Positions 11,723 to 24,500 of a DNA stretch of 64,000 nt are shown in pieces. The notes beneath the pieces were generated by a model. That model saw nothing but the letters and a program-made list of their open reading frames with translations. It ran no database searches and was not told the DNA's origin. Position 1 is the stretch's first letter; each line of letters opens with the position of its first letter. This DNA is from Avena insularis. Its lineage: Eukaryota; Streptophyta; Magnoliopsida; Poales; Poaceae. The DNA lies in NCBI GenBank assembly GCA_023614405.1, contig CM042684.1, positions 203,738,941 through 203,802,940 of the forward strand, given 5' to 3'. The position numbers and the translations under genes are program-made.

Positions 11723-12398
11723 CTATCAACCAATGGCACCATGATTCACTACTATCAACTAGTGGTACCGTTTGGAAAACAAAAGTTTTGGGCTCATTGC
11801 TATTAACCAATGGTACCCCGGTTCACTGTTATCAACTAGTGTTACTGTTTACAAAGTAAAAGTTTTGGTTCATTGATATCAATCAATGGCATCCTTTTGT
11901 TTTTAAAAGAAAGATTTGTATTTCAAAAATGATAGGTCAAAAACCATTTCTTTACGCAAATTCAGCCAAAACTCCACCTAGCCAAATATGCATGTATTTG
12001 TGGGTTGAGATTCATATTCCACCAAATAGGTGAACTTGCCGATACATTCATATTGACCATTCATGGCTGCAACCTTTCATGTTGCAGGTTACCTTGAAGA
12101 TGAGTGAGATACGATGTTAGGTTTACGAGTCTATACCCAACATGCTTTCGCATGCGGCTCTTGATGGATCTCTTTGTAGTTAATAGTCTTCCACTATTGA
12201 TCTTTGTTTATGAGGAGCTAGCCCTTGTGCTATGCAACTTGTATGTGTCTATGTAAAGTTTTGGATCATGCGATGTAATAGAAATATGAACTTTGTTTCA
12301 TGATATCATATTTTGAACTGTGTGTGCCAGTGAGTCGATCGAGGGACTAGCACTAAAGAGCACAAAGACTTGGACCCCTACCAGGTCGGGTCACTTCA
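11701..12398 (+). mobile_element. S 5' LTR, last ~700 bases
   Basis: The segment ends GGGTCACTTCA at 12398, two bases before a PBS. The phrase CATGTTGCAGGTTACCTTGA (about 12078-12097) fits the end of a long gypsy LTR. Its upstream part is not in the window because the duplication junction lies at 11700/11701. Imperfect repeats of about 75 bases occur at 11723-11895. No gene seen. Confidence 0.65.
11723..11895 (+). repeat. Imperfect ~75-bp tandem repeat in the S 5' LTR
   Basis: About two and a half diverged copies of a phrase built from TATCAACCAATGGCACC, TATCAACTAGTGGTACC and AAAAGTTTTGG occur in succession. None of these phrases is seen elsewhere in the window. Confidence 0.6.
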
Positions 12399-12400
12399 GA

Positions 12401-12412
12401 TGATATCAGAGC
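12401..12412 (+). other. Primer-binding site of S
   Basis: TGATATCAGAGC differs by one base from the initiator-Met tRNA complement TGGTATCAGAGC used by many plant LTR elements. It lies two bases after the LTR terminus and so fixes S on the plus strand. Confidence 0.7.
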
Positions 12413-13077
12413 ATTGTATTAACTGTAGGTTTGTGACCCTAGAACTGGTTTAGAAACTAGGAAGGACCCTATGCAAATGAAAATATTATGTCGGTTCAAA
12501 ATATTGTATTTTTACACCATCCTTATCCTGATATGACTCTTCCTGGCCATTATTTTTTTCTTGTTTTCCAATATTTAGATGACCACCCTCAACAATGATA
12601 ACAACAACATCAACCATAACCAAGAGATGTGCCTTTCAAAGAAACATTAGATAGATACTCTTATTACACCAATGAAGCCCTGAAGGAGAAGGAAGACAAA
12701 ACTCTTCTATATGCACCCTAATAGTGTGACCACCAACGAAGCATCTTCCTTTAGACCATATATACCGTGTTAGTGTATTGATCATACCCACTAGTGTGGT
12801 ATGGCAATCTTAGTTGTTTGTTTGCTTTGTTGTAATGAACATCGTTGTTTGTGAATTGAATTGGTCATGTTTGAATTGTATCTTGGTTTGATATGTGTTA
12901 CCACTTGGCTGATATCTACCTTATTAACCTGTTAGAAACCAAGACGCTTAGAGAGAGTTTGAGAAAACTTATTTTGATTCTAATGTTTTAAATCAAAATT
13001 TTATTCATGCATTCTACCTCTCGTAATTCTATCGTTGCCAAATGTTCTTACACTCTTCTCAATTTTCAAAATGATAG
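12413..13077 (+). mobile_element. S internal leader, no intact gene
   Basis: This is the leader between the PBS and the first recognisable frame. A short ATG frame at 12579, rich in Asn, ends after about 24 codons. AT-rich, with no domain recognised. Confidence 0.5.
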
Positions 13078-13897
13078 ATGGCAGATGAGTACACGCTCTT
13101 TTTCACCACCGGAGATGCTAGAGACCACCACTTTAGCCACAACCTAGACAAGATGACTGACAGCCTATCATTGCCTTACCTGGAGTTCAGGGGCAAGAAG
13201 GTGTCCATGTTGCCCGGACTTACACACTTTGAGATTGAAACCAGGATCCGCTGACCTCTCATCGCCCCAATGACCAAAGAGATAGTGTATGTACAAAAGT
13301 GCAATGATTGGGAAGGTGGACTTGAGATAGCTATGCATGACGCCATGTCCCGCCTCTGCTTCATGTTCAAATGCATTACTGCAGAATGACTCCTTCCGTC
13401 AATTCGGAAGGCAAACTATTGATGGTACCCCCGTTTGGTACACTAACAGGAAAGAGAAGATGACCCCATGTGCCTTTTAGTTGATGGAGATGGAAGGCCT
13501 CACTGCCAACATGGAGGACATGATTCAGTATGAGATGGGGAAAAATAATGATGCCTAGGCCACTGTGCAGCAGATGAAGAAAAGTATGGATGAATAGCAT
13601 GCCTACATCAGCACCCTAGAGACTACAACACTGAATGCAGGACAAAATGCTCATGAGCTGCTCAAGGAGAATGCATCACTGAAGAAGCAGATGTAGGAGA
13701 TCCTTCAGGCCATACCAGGAACCTCTACCACTCTGATAGATCAGCTGATGAAGAAAGCCAAGAAGGAAGATCCCGATGAGGACACGGAGATAGAGCCTAT
13801 TGGGACATCATCGCAGATCTCAAGCAAGGAGACGCTGATACAACAGAAGCTTTAGAGGAGTGTTGAGTACAAGAAGCCCCTCAGGCCCCGTTCTTAG
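13078..13897 (+). pseudogene. Decayed S ORF with coiled-coil-like C-terminal part
   Basis: The frame starting at ATG 13078 (MADEYTLFFTTGDARDHH) runs to a TGA at about 13252 and then to 13389. The coding sense continues one base over from 13388 to 13897, with heptad-like, Glu/Lys/Leu-rich sequence such as ELLKENASLKKQM, ending in a basic region. In the second part all six in-frame stops are TAG (13478, 13556, 13595, 13694, 13853, 13895), each one C-to-T change from CAG. It resembles the non-canonical ORFs of non-autonomous grass gypsy elements; I do not recognise a catalytic domain. Function unknown. Confidence 0.55.
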
Positions 13898-14288
13898 ATT
13901 GGATCACCAACATCGAGCCATATCGTAAGATCATCATTATTGTGTTAGTTCATTGACCATATCTGCTTGTAAGATATGGTATCACAAGATCATTTGCTTT
14001 TGCTCATTGGAACTTTGAATGTTTAGGCTTATTTGTTTTTGTTGAACCTTTTACTTTGATATGAATGTTGGATTGTTGTATTTGATGTGAATTGGCGTGT
14101 TATTGGTTTTTATGACCATGCTAGTGTAGATCCCCCTTGGACCCTTTTTTCCTATACCTGCCCACGCCTAAACCCTCCTGGAAAGGACATTGCATAGAGT
14201 GATGTTAGAATAGGAATCATAAATACTCAAAGTGAAATATCTATTTATAACCTAGTTGGTTCTTCTTTTAAGGGTGGTAGAACCCCAA
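13898..14288 (+). mobile_element. S internal 3' region up to the T insertion
   Basis: Non-coding internal sequence. It contains a PPT-like CTTTTAAGGGTGGTAGA at about 14265-14281, resembling the tract just before the S 3' LTR (51831-51846). It stops at the T LTR edge. Confidence 0.5.
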
Positions 14289-14665
14289 TGAATATCACCA
14301 TGCCTCAAACCTGAGCACGACAATCCTTGATGAACACAAGAACCTCTGCGGCAATCTCTATAAGAATCTGATAAACGGTATTGCCGTCCTCGGAGGGATG
14401 ATACACGGTGGAGCACAATATAGTTTTTAGACTAAACAGTTGAACTCCCTAAACTCTAACTCGACCAACTCCTTATATGAGGGCTAGGGCGCCCCACTAG
14501 TTGGTCATGACTCAACAGTTGGACAGGCCCAAACCAAGCCCAAACTCACACAAATACTGATTAGCCCACAACATGACCAAGAACATATTTATTAAATTAC
14601 AAAGACACACCTAGCTTGGTGGACTCCTGGAATTGGGCTGCACCTCATCCGTCGTGCCCATATCA
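14289..14665 (-). mobile_element. T 3' LTR
   Basis: This 377-base LTR contains the undisturbed CTAGT site (about 14502-14506) at which V entered the other T LTR. A TATA box (TATATGAGGG on plus, about 14475) is conserved in both T LTRs. Confidence 0.75.
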
Positions 14666-14681
14666 TCCTCCGCCCTTTAAG
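14666..14681 (-). other. Polypurine tract of T
   Basis: On the minus strand CTTAAAGGGCGGAGGA immediately precedes the LTR start TGATATGGGC. This is the expected plus-strand primer position and sets T's orientation. Confidence 0.7.
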
Positions 14682-15015
14682 AAGTGTTGCCCGTAACGCG
14701 TGCGGGTCGGGTCAGAAAGGTGGCGTGATATGAACAATAGCTTCACGCGTCTTTGCCTTCCTCAAGTCTTGCTTGCCTTCCACTCTGCATCCCCCCTCTT
14801 GGCTTGCTTGACTTGAAACAACCCTTGGCGCCTACATCTCCTTGTGTCTCCATACGAGCTTGGACCTAGGTGCCACCATCTTGGAACCCGTGGTTGCTAA
14901 ACATGGACCTTCTTTGCACGACCTTGCATAAGATGAGTAATGACTAGACCACACAACTGACGAGCATGTCCATCCTTGCCTTTATGCATCTGCACAACTT
15001 TCCCAACAAAACACC
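14682..15015 (-). mobile_element. T internal 3' end, non-coding
   Basis: Cys/Thr-rich DNA partly matching the R region (GGCGCCT..A.CT.CTTCT, GATGAGTAATG). No frame is convincing. The normal pol coding region is deleted here. Confidence 0.5.
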
Positions 15016-16334
15016 TCACAGGTGTGCTAACAAAACTACTCTTATATCCCGCACTGGAACATCAGGAGCACAAATATCATACATCTGAACACCTGTGGAA
15101 ACACAAACAACCTTCTGAACACATGCTGCAACATCCTTCCTCTCAGCAATAAGAGGATGCACTTCAGTTGGCTTGTCACTAACAAGTTCCATTGGCTTGT
15201 CATCTATAGGCATAGCTGAAGCAATATCAACATTGTTGCACCGTGCATCATGCTCTCCATCCTGCACCTTAGCTAGTCCAGATTTTGACTTAGCCTTGCG
15301 CACCTTCTCCTTATGTAGCACCAGCTCTACATCAGACTTTATGTGATGATCCTACATAGGCTTCAAAGTCTTCTATTTGCCATCATGCACAAAATAATAT
15401 GTATTTGCTCTCCTAGCATGAGTAACATTGCGATCATACTGCCGTGGTAACACACCGAACTCCACCTCATCAACATAATCACCAACTGTAAATGGCACAC
15501 GTACCTTATGAGTAACTTTGAGCATACCACATTTATTTAACCACGCAACATGCTTAGGTTCAGGAATACGCCATGTTGACAAACCCATAGTCGACACCAT
15601 AGCCTTACTGATGCCATTACAGTAGCAACCGCTGTCAATAATCATTTTGCATGCATTCTTCTTGATAGTGCACTGTGTCTGAAACAGGATGCATCGCTGA
15701 TTCCATCTTTTGACCTCATCACCATTGGTCAATTTGTGAAGCTGTATAATCATACCTCGCAATGGTGTGTCATTTCCCTCAACCTTGGCTTGTACCTCTG
15801 GAACAACCACCTTGTCCAACTCCATGGACTTCTCCGAAAACCTATTGCACAGAAATTGCTTGGAATCCTCCCAACTAGATGTCTTACTTGTGATGCCTTC
15901 CAGTGATCTTGCTGCCTGCCACCAACTAGACACAATCGTATCCACTCATCGGTAGGCAATAACATATTCCATATGACCACCAAACTTCCTATCCCATGTA
16001 CGACATCGTGCAGAACCATTGACCATGTGAGATTCCCAAGTCTCATATTTTGCGAATGTTGCGGTACTATCAAATCTCCATTTAATTTTAGTTGCCTCAA
16101 ATTGACAGCCTACTATGATACTGAGATAGTCATGATATACATCATCAGACTTGTCAGTTAAATGAGTAAACCTTGATGAACCCATATCTGAATACTGAAT
16201 ACTGCTCCACCTCATCAACATAATCCTTGAGTTTTGTCCCGATCTTTCACAACGAGTCAACCAGATAGATGATTCTTCCAATAACACGATGAACGTCACG
16301 TGAAGAAGAGGAATGAATCCATCAAGTAATGTGA
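15016..16334 (-). pseudogene. T gag/protease pseudogene
   Basis: One minus-strand frame runs through the whole region with a few stops (TGA at 15946-15948, TAG near 15371 and 15353). The first part has gag-like text (SWWQAARSLEGITSKTSSWE). The protease part has MIIDSGCYCNGIS with a D-S-G active site at about 15650. Compared with R, about 12 residues are missing just after VLP, including GLLLGRPW, so a conserved block is deleted. The lysine-rich spacer to 15016 matches R. No reverse transcriptase or integrase follows before the 3' LTR. Frames entering the 5' LTR above 16334 are probably not part of the gene. Confidence 0.65.
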
Positions 16335-16547
16335 TGAGGATCACCACGCCTCAAATCTGAGCATGACAATCCTTGATGAACACAAGAACCTCCGCAACAA
16401 TCTCTATAAGAATCTGATAAACGCTATCACCGTCCCCGAAGGGATGATACACGGTGGAGCACAATATAGTTTTTAGACTAAACAGTTGAACTCCCTAAAC
16501 CCTAACTCGCCCAGCTCCTTATATGAGGGCTGGGGCGCACCACTAGT
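16335..16547 (-). mobile_element. T 5' LTR, left piece
   Basis: This matches 14289-14506. It ends in CTAGT (16543-16547), which is repeated at 51615-51619 on the far side of V. Confidence 0.8.
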
Positions 16548-18405
16548 TGAAGGGGATCTGCAGCAGAAAACAAAAAAATTCGTATGTTGGAACCCTGAAA
16601 ACTGCCAAGGATCTATCTATGTAGTAATGCGGTAACGTCCAATGCATAGAGAATACATACCCTTGTAGACCGTACGCTGTTAACGTTCCGAGGGGAGCAT
16701 GGTTGATGTAGTCGTACTCGTAGCTGACCTCAAGGTCACCAAGCTCCTCGCAGGTCACCCCTTGCTCCTTCTTCATCGTGCAGCAGCTCCGGCTCATGAC
16801 ATTCAAGCGCCCCAAGTGTTGCGCCTCGTGTCTCCGTACACATCCAGTGCACGATGAGACCTCCGGCTCCCCGATACCGCCAGGAGTGCGGAAGTTAATA
16901 TCCGGCTAGGAATCCCTGCAGCGCAACGGCGTACTGCAGGTGTGCCTTGTTCGCACAACCTAGACTTGGGGCCATGGTTACAAGGGCTAGATAGAGGGGG
17001 AAGGAGGAAGTCAACCAAAGGACTTCTCCAAATATTGGGGTGTCTCATCCCAGCCATGGGCACCCCTTTATATAGGCTAAGGGGTGTGCCTTTCTCAAAG
17101 GCTAAGCCATGTGGGACTAAACAAGGGGAAGAGAGGGGGAGGCGCATGGGCCTTAGGGCTTCATGGGCCAGCCGGCCAGGGGTGGGCCCCAACCCGTGCA
17201 CAGCCCTAGGCTAGTTGGGTGGTCCCCCTTGTGGCAGCTGGGCCTTGGCCCTCTTGGCCCTTGGCCCTTCCCTCTTTCGGTTTTCCCTCATGGGCCTTTA
17301 TTCACTAAGAAGTTTGGCCCATTAGTAGAACAACCCTTCAAATTAGATTTTAATATTATATTTAATATTAATTACACTAATTAATATGTAAATACATATT
17401 ACAAAACCTGATTCAACCCGAAACACCTTGCGGTTCCCCTTTCTATATCCTCCGAACATCTTCGGAATTCCCGAAATGATTCCGATCCTTTATTGTTTCT
17501 CCGAACAGCTTCAGATTTCTCCGTGGAACGATTCCGGCTTTCTCTTTCTCTACTGTGATTCCATCTTACAAATGATCGCTCTCATTGTACCCTTAAGTGT
17601 ATCCTCTCACAGCTCAGGAATGCTCTAGACATGATCTATATCAATGATCAATAGAGGGACCAGGGATGTCCATGTGACCCCTATGCATTCCTGATGACAA
17701 TGTCGTTTGAACCACTAAATTTAGCATCCAATTCCTGTTGTTTCTTGATATGACTTGTCCGAGATCCGATAATTGGTATCACATACCTTGTTCAATCTCG
17801 TTAACAACAAGTTCTGTTTTCTTGCTACCGTGATATTACATCCCCGTGCTAGAGTCACATGTTGCAACATTTATGGATGTAATCTCACCAAGCCGGCCAT
17901 ATGTATCTTTACCCATCATGTGGGTGCACAAATCCTGGTCTTGCAGTCACATGTCATCTAATGTTCCTTTGGAATACCCAACATACACCTTTATGGCCAC
18001 CGTATTACCAGATGACTGTTGATGCAGTCTAAGCAGCCTCTTGAAACAATGAGTAATATGAGCTCACGGTCTAAGGAAAAGGAGGCTAGGTATAGTTGTT
18101 GCAACAATGAACTATATGAGTTGATCGTGTTGCAATCCTTCGAGGAATGTCCATCACATCATTCTCCAATGATATGACCCTGTTGTCAATTGGCATAAAT
18201 GCCCATGATCTTGAAACTCAGATCATCCTCATGACCAACAAACTAGTATGAATAGAGGCTACTAGGGACTTGGTTGTTTCATACCACACCTGTACCAATG
18301 TTTCTACTTGGCACAGTTATAGCACAATGTGAAACTATTATACACTAATTGAGATATGACAATAAAAACCTATTTATTATTTGCCCCTAGGGCATATCTC
18401 CTTCA
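16548..18405 (-). mobile_element. V 3' LTR
   Basis: A 1858-base LTR with TGAAGG...CCTTCA inverted termini. A minus-strand TATA box lies near 17070 (TTTATATAGG on plus). A GC-rich, repeat-like segment at 17110-17290 contains GGGCC phrases shared with the 5' LTR. It has many substitutions against 49771-51614, so V is not very recent. Confidence 0.88.
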
Positions 18406-18418
18406 GTCTCCCACTTGC
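18406..18418 (-). other. Polypurine tract of V
   Basis: On the minus strand GCAAGTGGGAGAC abuts the LTR start TGAAGGAG. The same tract-LTR junction is typical of BARE/Angela-like copia elements. Confidence 0.85.
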
Positions 18419-21400
18419 ACTAGAGTACAAATAATCTAGCTCGCATTTTACTCATATAAACCATATAACATATGCGTTTATAGATCATGCATGCTCATGG
18501 GAAACGTCATGTCCATGTTCTGTTTTACCAGATCATTATGTCTTTTACAAATCGTTAATGTCTTCCTAATTTTGACATTCACACGATTATCGTATAATGG
18601 GTCGAAGTATTTGTTTAGCGACAAAGTGAGACTTTGTTTCTATTGTTTATAATGACGGTTGTTTTCACTATTGTCATCTAAACTTCGAAATACACTTTTC
18701 TATCCTTTGTGTATATACTGTAGTCATGGTAGCAGAATGAGGCCGGATTCCAGGAGCCTACAGTGACTTTAGATCAACCTCGAGGGCTTTCTCATGGGAA
18801 CTGTGCCCTGGGACACAATATTCTACGTTAAAAGTGAACTAGCCCTGCCATAACATTATACATCACATCAGATGGAGCCTTTATACTTCTATATCTATGT
18901 AGATCCTAGTGCATGAAATGCATCTATGCCACTTACATTAATTCTTGCCATTTATGTACAAACTTAATTATGGTTCAGCGATCAGTTCAGGAATCACTTA
19001 AAGACACGTTCTTACAGTTAAGACTTTGTCCTATCAACCAAAACTTCGGGTCACTTTATGTCGAGTATACAACATGGTTATATGGAAGAACCTATGACTG
19101 AGGCATAGGAGATGCAACACATCTCTTTCTTTCAACCATAGTTGCAATACTAACTTAATGCTTCATACAGCAAGAACTTCTTTCTTACCTTGTTCTATTC
19201 TGAGCTTCTTCAGAATCTTGTCTTAGGACATTCTGAACATCTTTCAGAATCAAGTCCAGGAAGCATTCGACATTTAGTGTTTATTAAACTCACTAGTCTA
19301 TCTCGATAGATCTTATTGTTTAATAACTTCAACTTCATCCTTATTTACCTATTTAAATGTTTTTAACACCAATCACATCATTCATATATGTCGTCCACAT
19401 ATCCCAGAATGATTTCATGCTCCAACTCAAATATGGCATTCATGTTTGAGATCCAGGGATTTCACTTAGCTCCCACTCAAAATATGCCAGCTACAAATTA
19501 TGAATTAGCCAAGATGATTTGCTCCCACTCAAAATATGTCAGCTACATATTATGAATTAGCCAAGCTGATTTGCTCCCATTCAAATCCAGGTCCTGTCGA
19601 CGATCTTGGATATTCCAAAATTCCTTGATCATCATCAAATCGAGAATTCCACTAACGAGATTTCAATGACCATTCATTTCTCGTACTTAGGTCCATCATG
19701 CTTCTTTGTATTTCGTAGGTATGTCTTGTTCAAAACATGACAAGTGAATCAATACTATAATTCTACAAACTTGTAGAGTATATAGTTGAATCCTACTTTC
19801 TTTAGTAAAAGTATTCACTGAAACTTTATGATCATTATCATTGGTTTCTCCTCTATTTGTAGAGTTTTGGATTCACGAAACAAATTCCCCTGTGCCACTC
19901 AACAATTCGGAGGTAAGGTCAAATACCCTGTTTTGATCATTTACTTTCTTCCACCTGTATCTTCATCAAGGCACATCAACTTAGGACAATAGCATGTTTG
20001 CCCCTTGTGCACGATGCATTCATATCTTCCTAAGAATTCTTTACAAAGGCTTGTTTATTCGCCATGACTTCGACTTATCGAAACCTCCAGAAACTCGAAC
20101 GTGCCACAACACTTATGGTGTTGTTTCCACGAATCTTTTAGATGTTCCTTTGTATTTCAAATGAGTGTTTGCTTATTTCAATCTCTAACTCTAAACGACA
20201 ACTATAACCCATATAAGAGATGATATTATACCATATGTATCTTAATACATAATGATTATGATGTTTAGACATTTCAACACAGTTTGAATTCGTCCAATTA
20301 TCATAATTTGTGAAACATCTTTCACAAGTCCCTTTTATGCTAAACTTAACTTGAATACCTTAGTCATGTCGATCAAATCGAAGAGACTTCGTATTCTTGT
20401 TAATTTCAATATCCTCCTATTGTTGTGAACTCAGTTGAACAATTCAAATCATTTCAAACTTATGTTTCATTAAGTAAATACACTTATTCACTTAAGTCCA
20501 CAATTAACTAATGATTTCCACTATTTGTTGAAAATGCGATACATCACTATGTATAAGATTCAACATTTCTTCGCATATCACTGTTTTACCAGGATGCGGA
20601 GTTTTAGTGATTCTGCCCAAGATGCATGGTTTTGCAAAGTCTCTAAATTAAACATCTAGGACCCCAATCTTCATTAAGAACATGCAATAACCGAAATGAC
20701 TTAAACTATAGTGCCATTTCATTATTAAAGTTTGGATATCTTTTAGCATTCTAATCCTCTTAAACCATTATCATTAACATAGTGATGAGAATAACTTATT
20801 TATAATCATAATGTGACCATAAGGTATTGTTCATAAGAATAGTACAAACTGGCTTGTAACTTGTTCATATGAATAATCGTCTCGCCAAAAGCAAGACACA
20901 CAAACAAGGATTACAAAATTGTCCACTAATCCAAATGTCAATATTTGAGGAATAGGTGATGTCGACCATCAACTATTTTGCTTGCTGTCATCAAGTCATG
21001 TTGCCTCAAAACCAGCAATTCTCAAGAAGATCCTCCTGTTTTCACAAAACGGGACAAGTATCAAATACTTTGCAAACTGCAACAAGTTTTGCAAGAACCA
21101 CATTTATAATTTGTCTATCTTACGTATACCTTTTCATCCATGACCTCCATTGCAATCAATCCCTTCCAAGAGTTCTCAACTCTAATACAAGATCGCTAAG
21201 TGTTTTTCCAAACGATCATTTTCATCCATGATGGAGGAAAACCCATCCAATGGCTCATACTCTATGTGCCTTATTCTCTAGAATACAAAATGTAGCCCAA
21301 CTCTCCATCAAATGGAGAATGGCTTATTGGATGATTATGGGGCAAACACAAACATTCCGGAGTCATCGTATTATCTCCTAATGGTTATTGTGTCAAGAAG

Positions 21401-21519
21401 AGAAGATCACCTTTTACGAGGATATCCCTCAATTGTGGGTATTGATCTATGAAGTTGGACCCTTTTGCTAAGTTCCAAATTAAGCAATATATTCCCATGG
21501 TTGCAAAGGACCTCAATGG
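18419..21519 (-). mobile_element. V internal region, left part, non-coding
   Basis: About 3.1 kb of AT-rich DNA between the V PPT and the W insertion. Stops are dense in all six frames and I find no retroelement protein motif. A 52-bp tandem repeat lies at 19469-19585. Confidence 0.75.
19469..19585. repeat. 52-bp tandem repeat, 2.25 copies, inside V
   Basis: Units at 19469-19520 and 19521-19572 begin GCTCCCACTCAAAATATG and end CCAAGATGATTT or CCAAGCTGATTT. A 13-base partial third unit follows. The two full units differ at only a few positions. Confidence 0.85.
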
Positions 21520-21524
21520 GATAG

Positions 21525-24500
21525 TGTGGGGCCCCTGGATTAATCCTCCGAGAATCCCTGTTATGCATACACCATGATCCCATGATCAGTTAGTCGTGGC
21601 ACATAACCGACAAGTATCAAGTAAACATCCATTACTTAAGCGGATACATGTCATACCTTACATGCCCTTATGGGTACATCAATAATCATCAGTGGAACTT
21701 CATCAAGCATAGAGCTCGAGCCATGCCTTAACCTACAGGCAATTGACTGGGAGAACGTCATAGCTTGCATAGTCGTCAACTTCACCTCCTTCTCGATATC
21801 TGACCAAGTTAATAGCCAGGGACAATGCCAGTGAGTACTTTGAATGTACTCGCAAACCACCTTAAGAGAATAATGAAATCAAGAGGATATGCAATATGGC
21901 TGTGGTAGTAGGAGGGCTCCAAGAGAGGTTCTTTTCAAAAATAGTTTCTCTTGTACATATAGTATCTACATATCTTGTTGAAAACTTTTGTAAAACAATT
22001 TTTGAAACCTTTCCGAAAAGTTTTGGAAAACACTAGGATTGGGTCACCCATTTGTTCCTCCTTCTGGTCATCCCATGACCAAACTCCTTTCCTTCATTTC
22101 CGACCATCCCATGGTCAAAACATGTATCCTTTCCAACCATCCCATGGTGAAACATTTCCAAAGCCATTGCTTTTCGGAAATCCTTTTTGAAATCAAAACC
22201 AGCACCGCTCTATAGCAACCTTCCCAACCGTCCATGACTATGGACACGACTATTCAAATAGATTTACACTCTGCAGAGGTTGTACACTTTACCCACACCA
22301 TCTGAGTACCTTGTCCTAATCCTGTACGGATCGTGGGTCGAGTAACCGATCAAGACTCTCCGGATGCTCACTCCAATATATGTGCCTACCCTAAGAGTGT
22401 TGTTTCCCCTCAACACCGGGACGCCCTATATAGTTCCCAAGCTAACTGGAGCGCTTTTTGCACTGCACAAAGTGTGCGCTTTCAATGAGGGGCTCATAGT
22501 AACACGCGGAGGCCCGTATACTCTTCATTCCTTCTCTAGGTCGATGTCTTACATGGACCTTTACAGGAGAAGGCCCACCCTCCAGGGAATTGTATCCCCC
22601 TGTAGTCGTTGCGAGGCAGCTTATACCTGAGTAAACAAACATCAAATCCAGCCCTGTCCCATTCCAGAGTAATGTGGTTGCGTGGGTTAATTGTTCTAGC
22701 AAAACTGCAAAGAACCAGGTGCGTTTTCAAAAACCTTTTTCCTCCATCTTTCCTTCAACATTTAGTAAAACAAAAACCTTTTTATTTTCTCAAATTTCTG
22801 TTGGTAGGTCAAACCTCACCAAGGTTTTTCCATAAACATTTTGTAACACTTCTTCACGGGTCTTCCCATCCTCTAGTTTTTCTTCGGCTAAAACGGGGCC
22901 TCCAAAGGGTATGGTGTTATACACCAACTATCCTACTAGGGACCAGTAGGTGTTGTCATAGGGGTTGTACTTAATAATACACATGTGTAATGGTTTGGAG
23001 GAGCCAAACCACTACCATATATATACATCAACATATAGTAAAACTGTGCAATTTTCATAAACAGTAGATAAAACATGCATAAGTAAAACAGTAGGACAAG
23101 GCTTATGAGCAAGAAGGTGGCTTGCCTGAGATATACATGCAAACAAGCAAGTGGACAAGGCTTATGAGCAAGACCACAATCAAAACAAGGCATACAAGTG
23201 GACATACATACAACAAGAAAGTGGAAAATACAAGTTTACAATTCAGTAGGTTTTGAGAAGAGTGGATTTAGAAGATTGATAATGTCTTTGAAGCATTTGA
23301 AGGAAATCCTATGGGATTTATAGTCTAGAAAATTATTTAGGAGAGGGCCTTTAGATCAAGGACATATTATGTATGATACCATTGTATAAAAACAATATCA
23401 ATAGACAGGTGTTGATAAAATGAAACCATGAAAAGTGGTTTCACTATTTTATCAAAATCCATTGATTTACTAAGCATTTCCTAGTGAATAAAACTGTAGT
23501 TTTAGGGAATAATTCATCAGAAAAGTTCTGTAACTCCAAATATTATTTCCTTGGGTGGTTAAGTAGGATTTCATGGACTGGTTTAGTGAGAGTTGAATTC
23601 ACTTATAAATATTTACCAAAATGCCCTCAGGAAATTTCCTAAGTCAATTTTGTAGTTATCTTGTCTTTTTCACCAAATTTAATCTATATGAGCCTTTGAT
23701 ATGACTCCAAAGACACGTGTTAGGTATTTTAAATTCCTTTCTATAGAAATTCGAATCACTCTTTTTGGAGTTACATAATTACTGTAGTCAATTTATTGGT
23801 GAATTAACCATGCATAGAAATATTTAATAAATATTGGGCTCCTTGGGTTTGGTTGGTGATACGTTTTAGAAACTATGAGAGTTGAAACTAGGTCATTACC
23901 TATTTTATGTGACCTAGAGAATTTCCTAATTGCATAAATTGGCTATTTTTGTTATTTATGATAAAGGTAATCTAGGAAACAAATTAATATGAGGCCTGTT
24001 CGACATGCAAGGTATCACTGATACCTTTTAGTGACAAAATGTTTCACATCATTTGGTTTTGTAAAACTCACAGAAATAATTTATTAGTGAAAAGTGTACC
24101 TCTAGTTAGTAGATTTATTGAAATTAATCTAGACATTATCTAGGTCAACCCCAGATACTTCATGTTAGGGAAAACAACCCTAAATTGTAGAAATTTTTGA
24201 TCGGGGAAATTGGAGCTGTTTTGCATTTTCAAAATGATTTAAACTGAAAGACAAACTTCTGGATTTGAGGAAAAAGAAAAAGCTGAAGTGCTCACGGGCT
24301 GGGATCTGACTGGATCTGGGCCTCAAGGCTCCAATTTGGCCAACCCGGGCTACCAACAGCGTGCGGTCGAGCTCGTTCAAATGTTGGTGCAGGGCCCAGT
24401 CACCAGGGAGCGCGGGGTGGCGAAGGGGTACGGGGAGATCAGGGGCATTGGTGATAGTTGGATCGGACGATGGAGAGTCGTTGTCCTCGCTAGAGCAGAA

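Noticed and set aside
19469..19585. CRISPR-like direct repeats
   Set aside because: The units are contiguous without spacers and lie in a plant retrotransposon.
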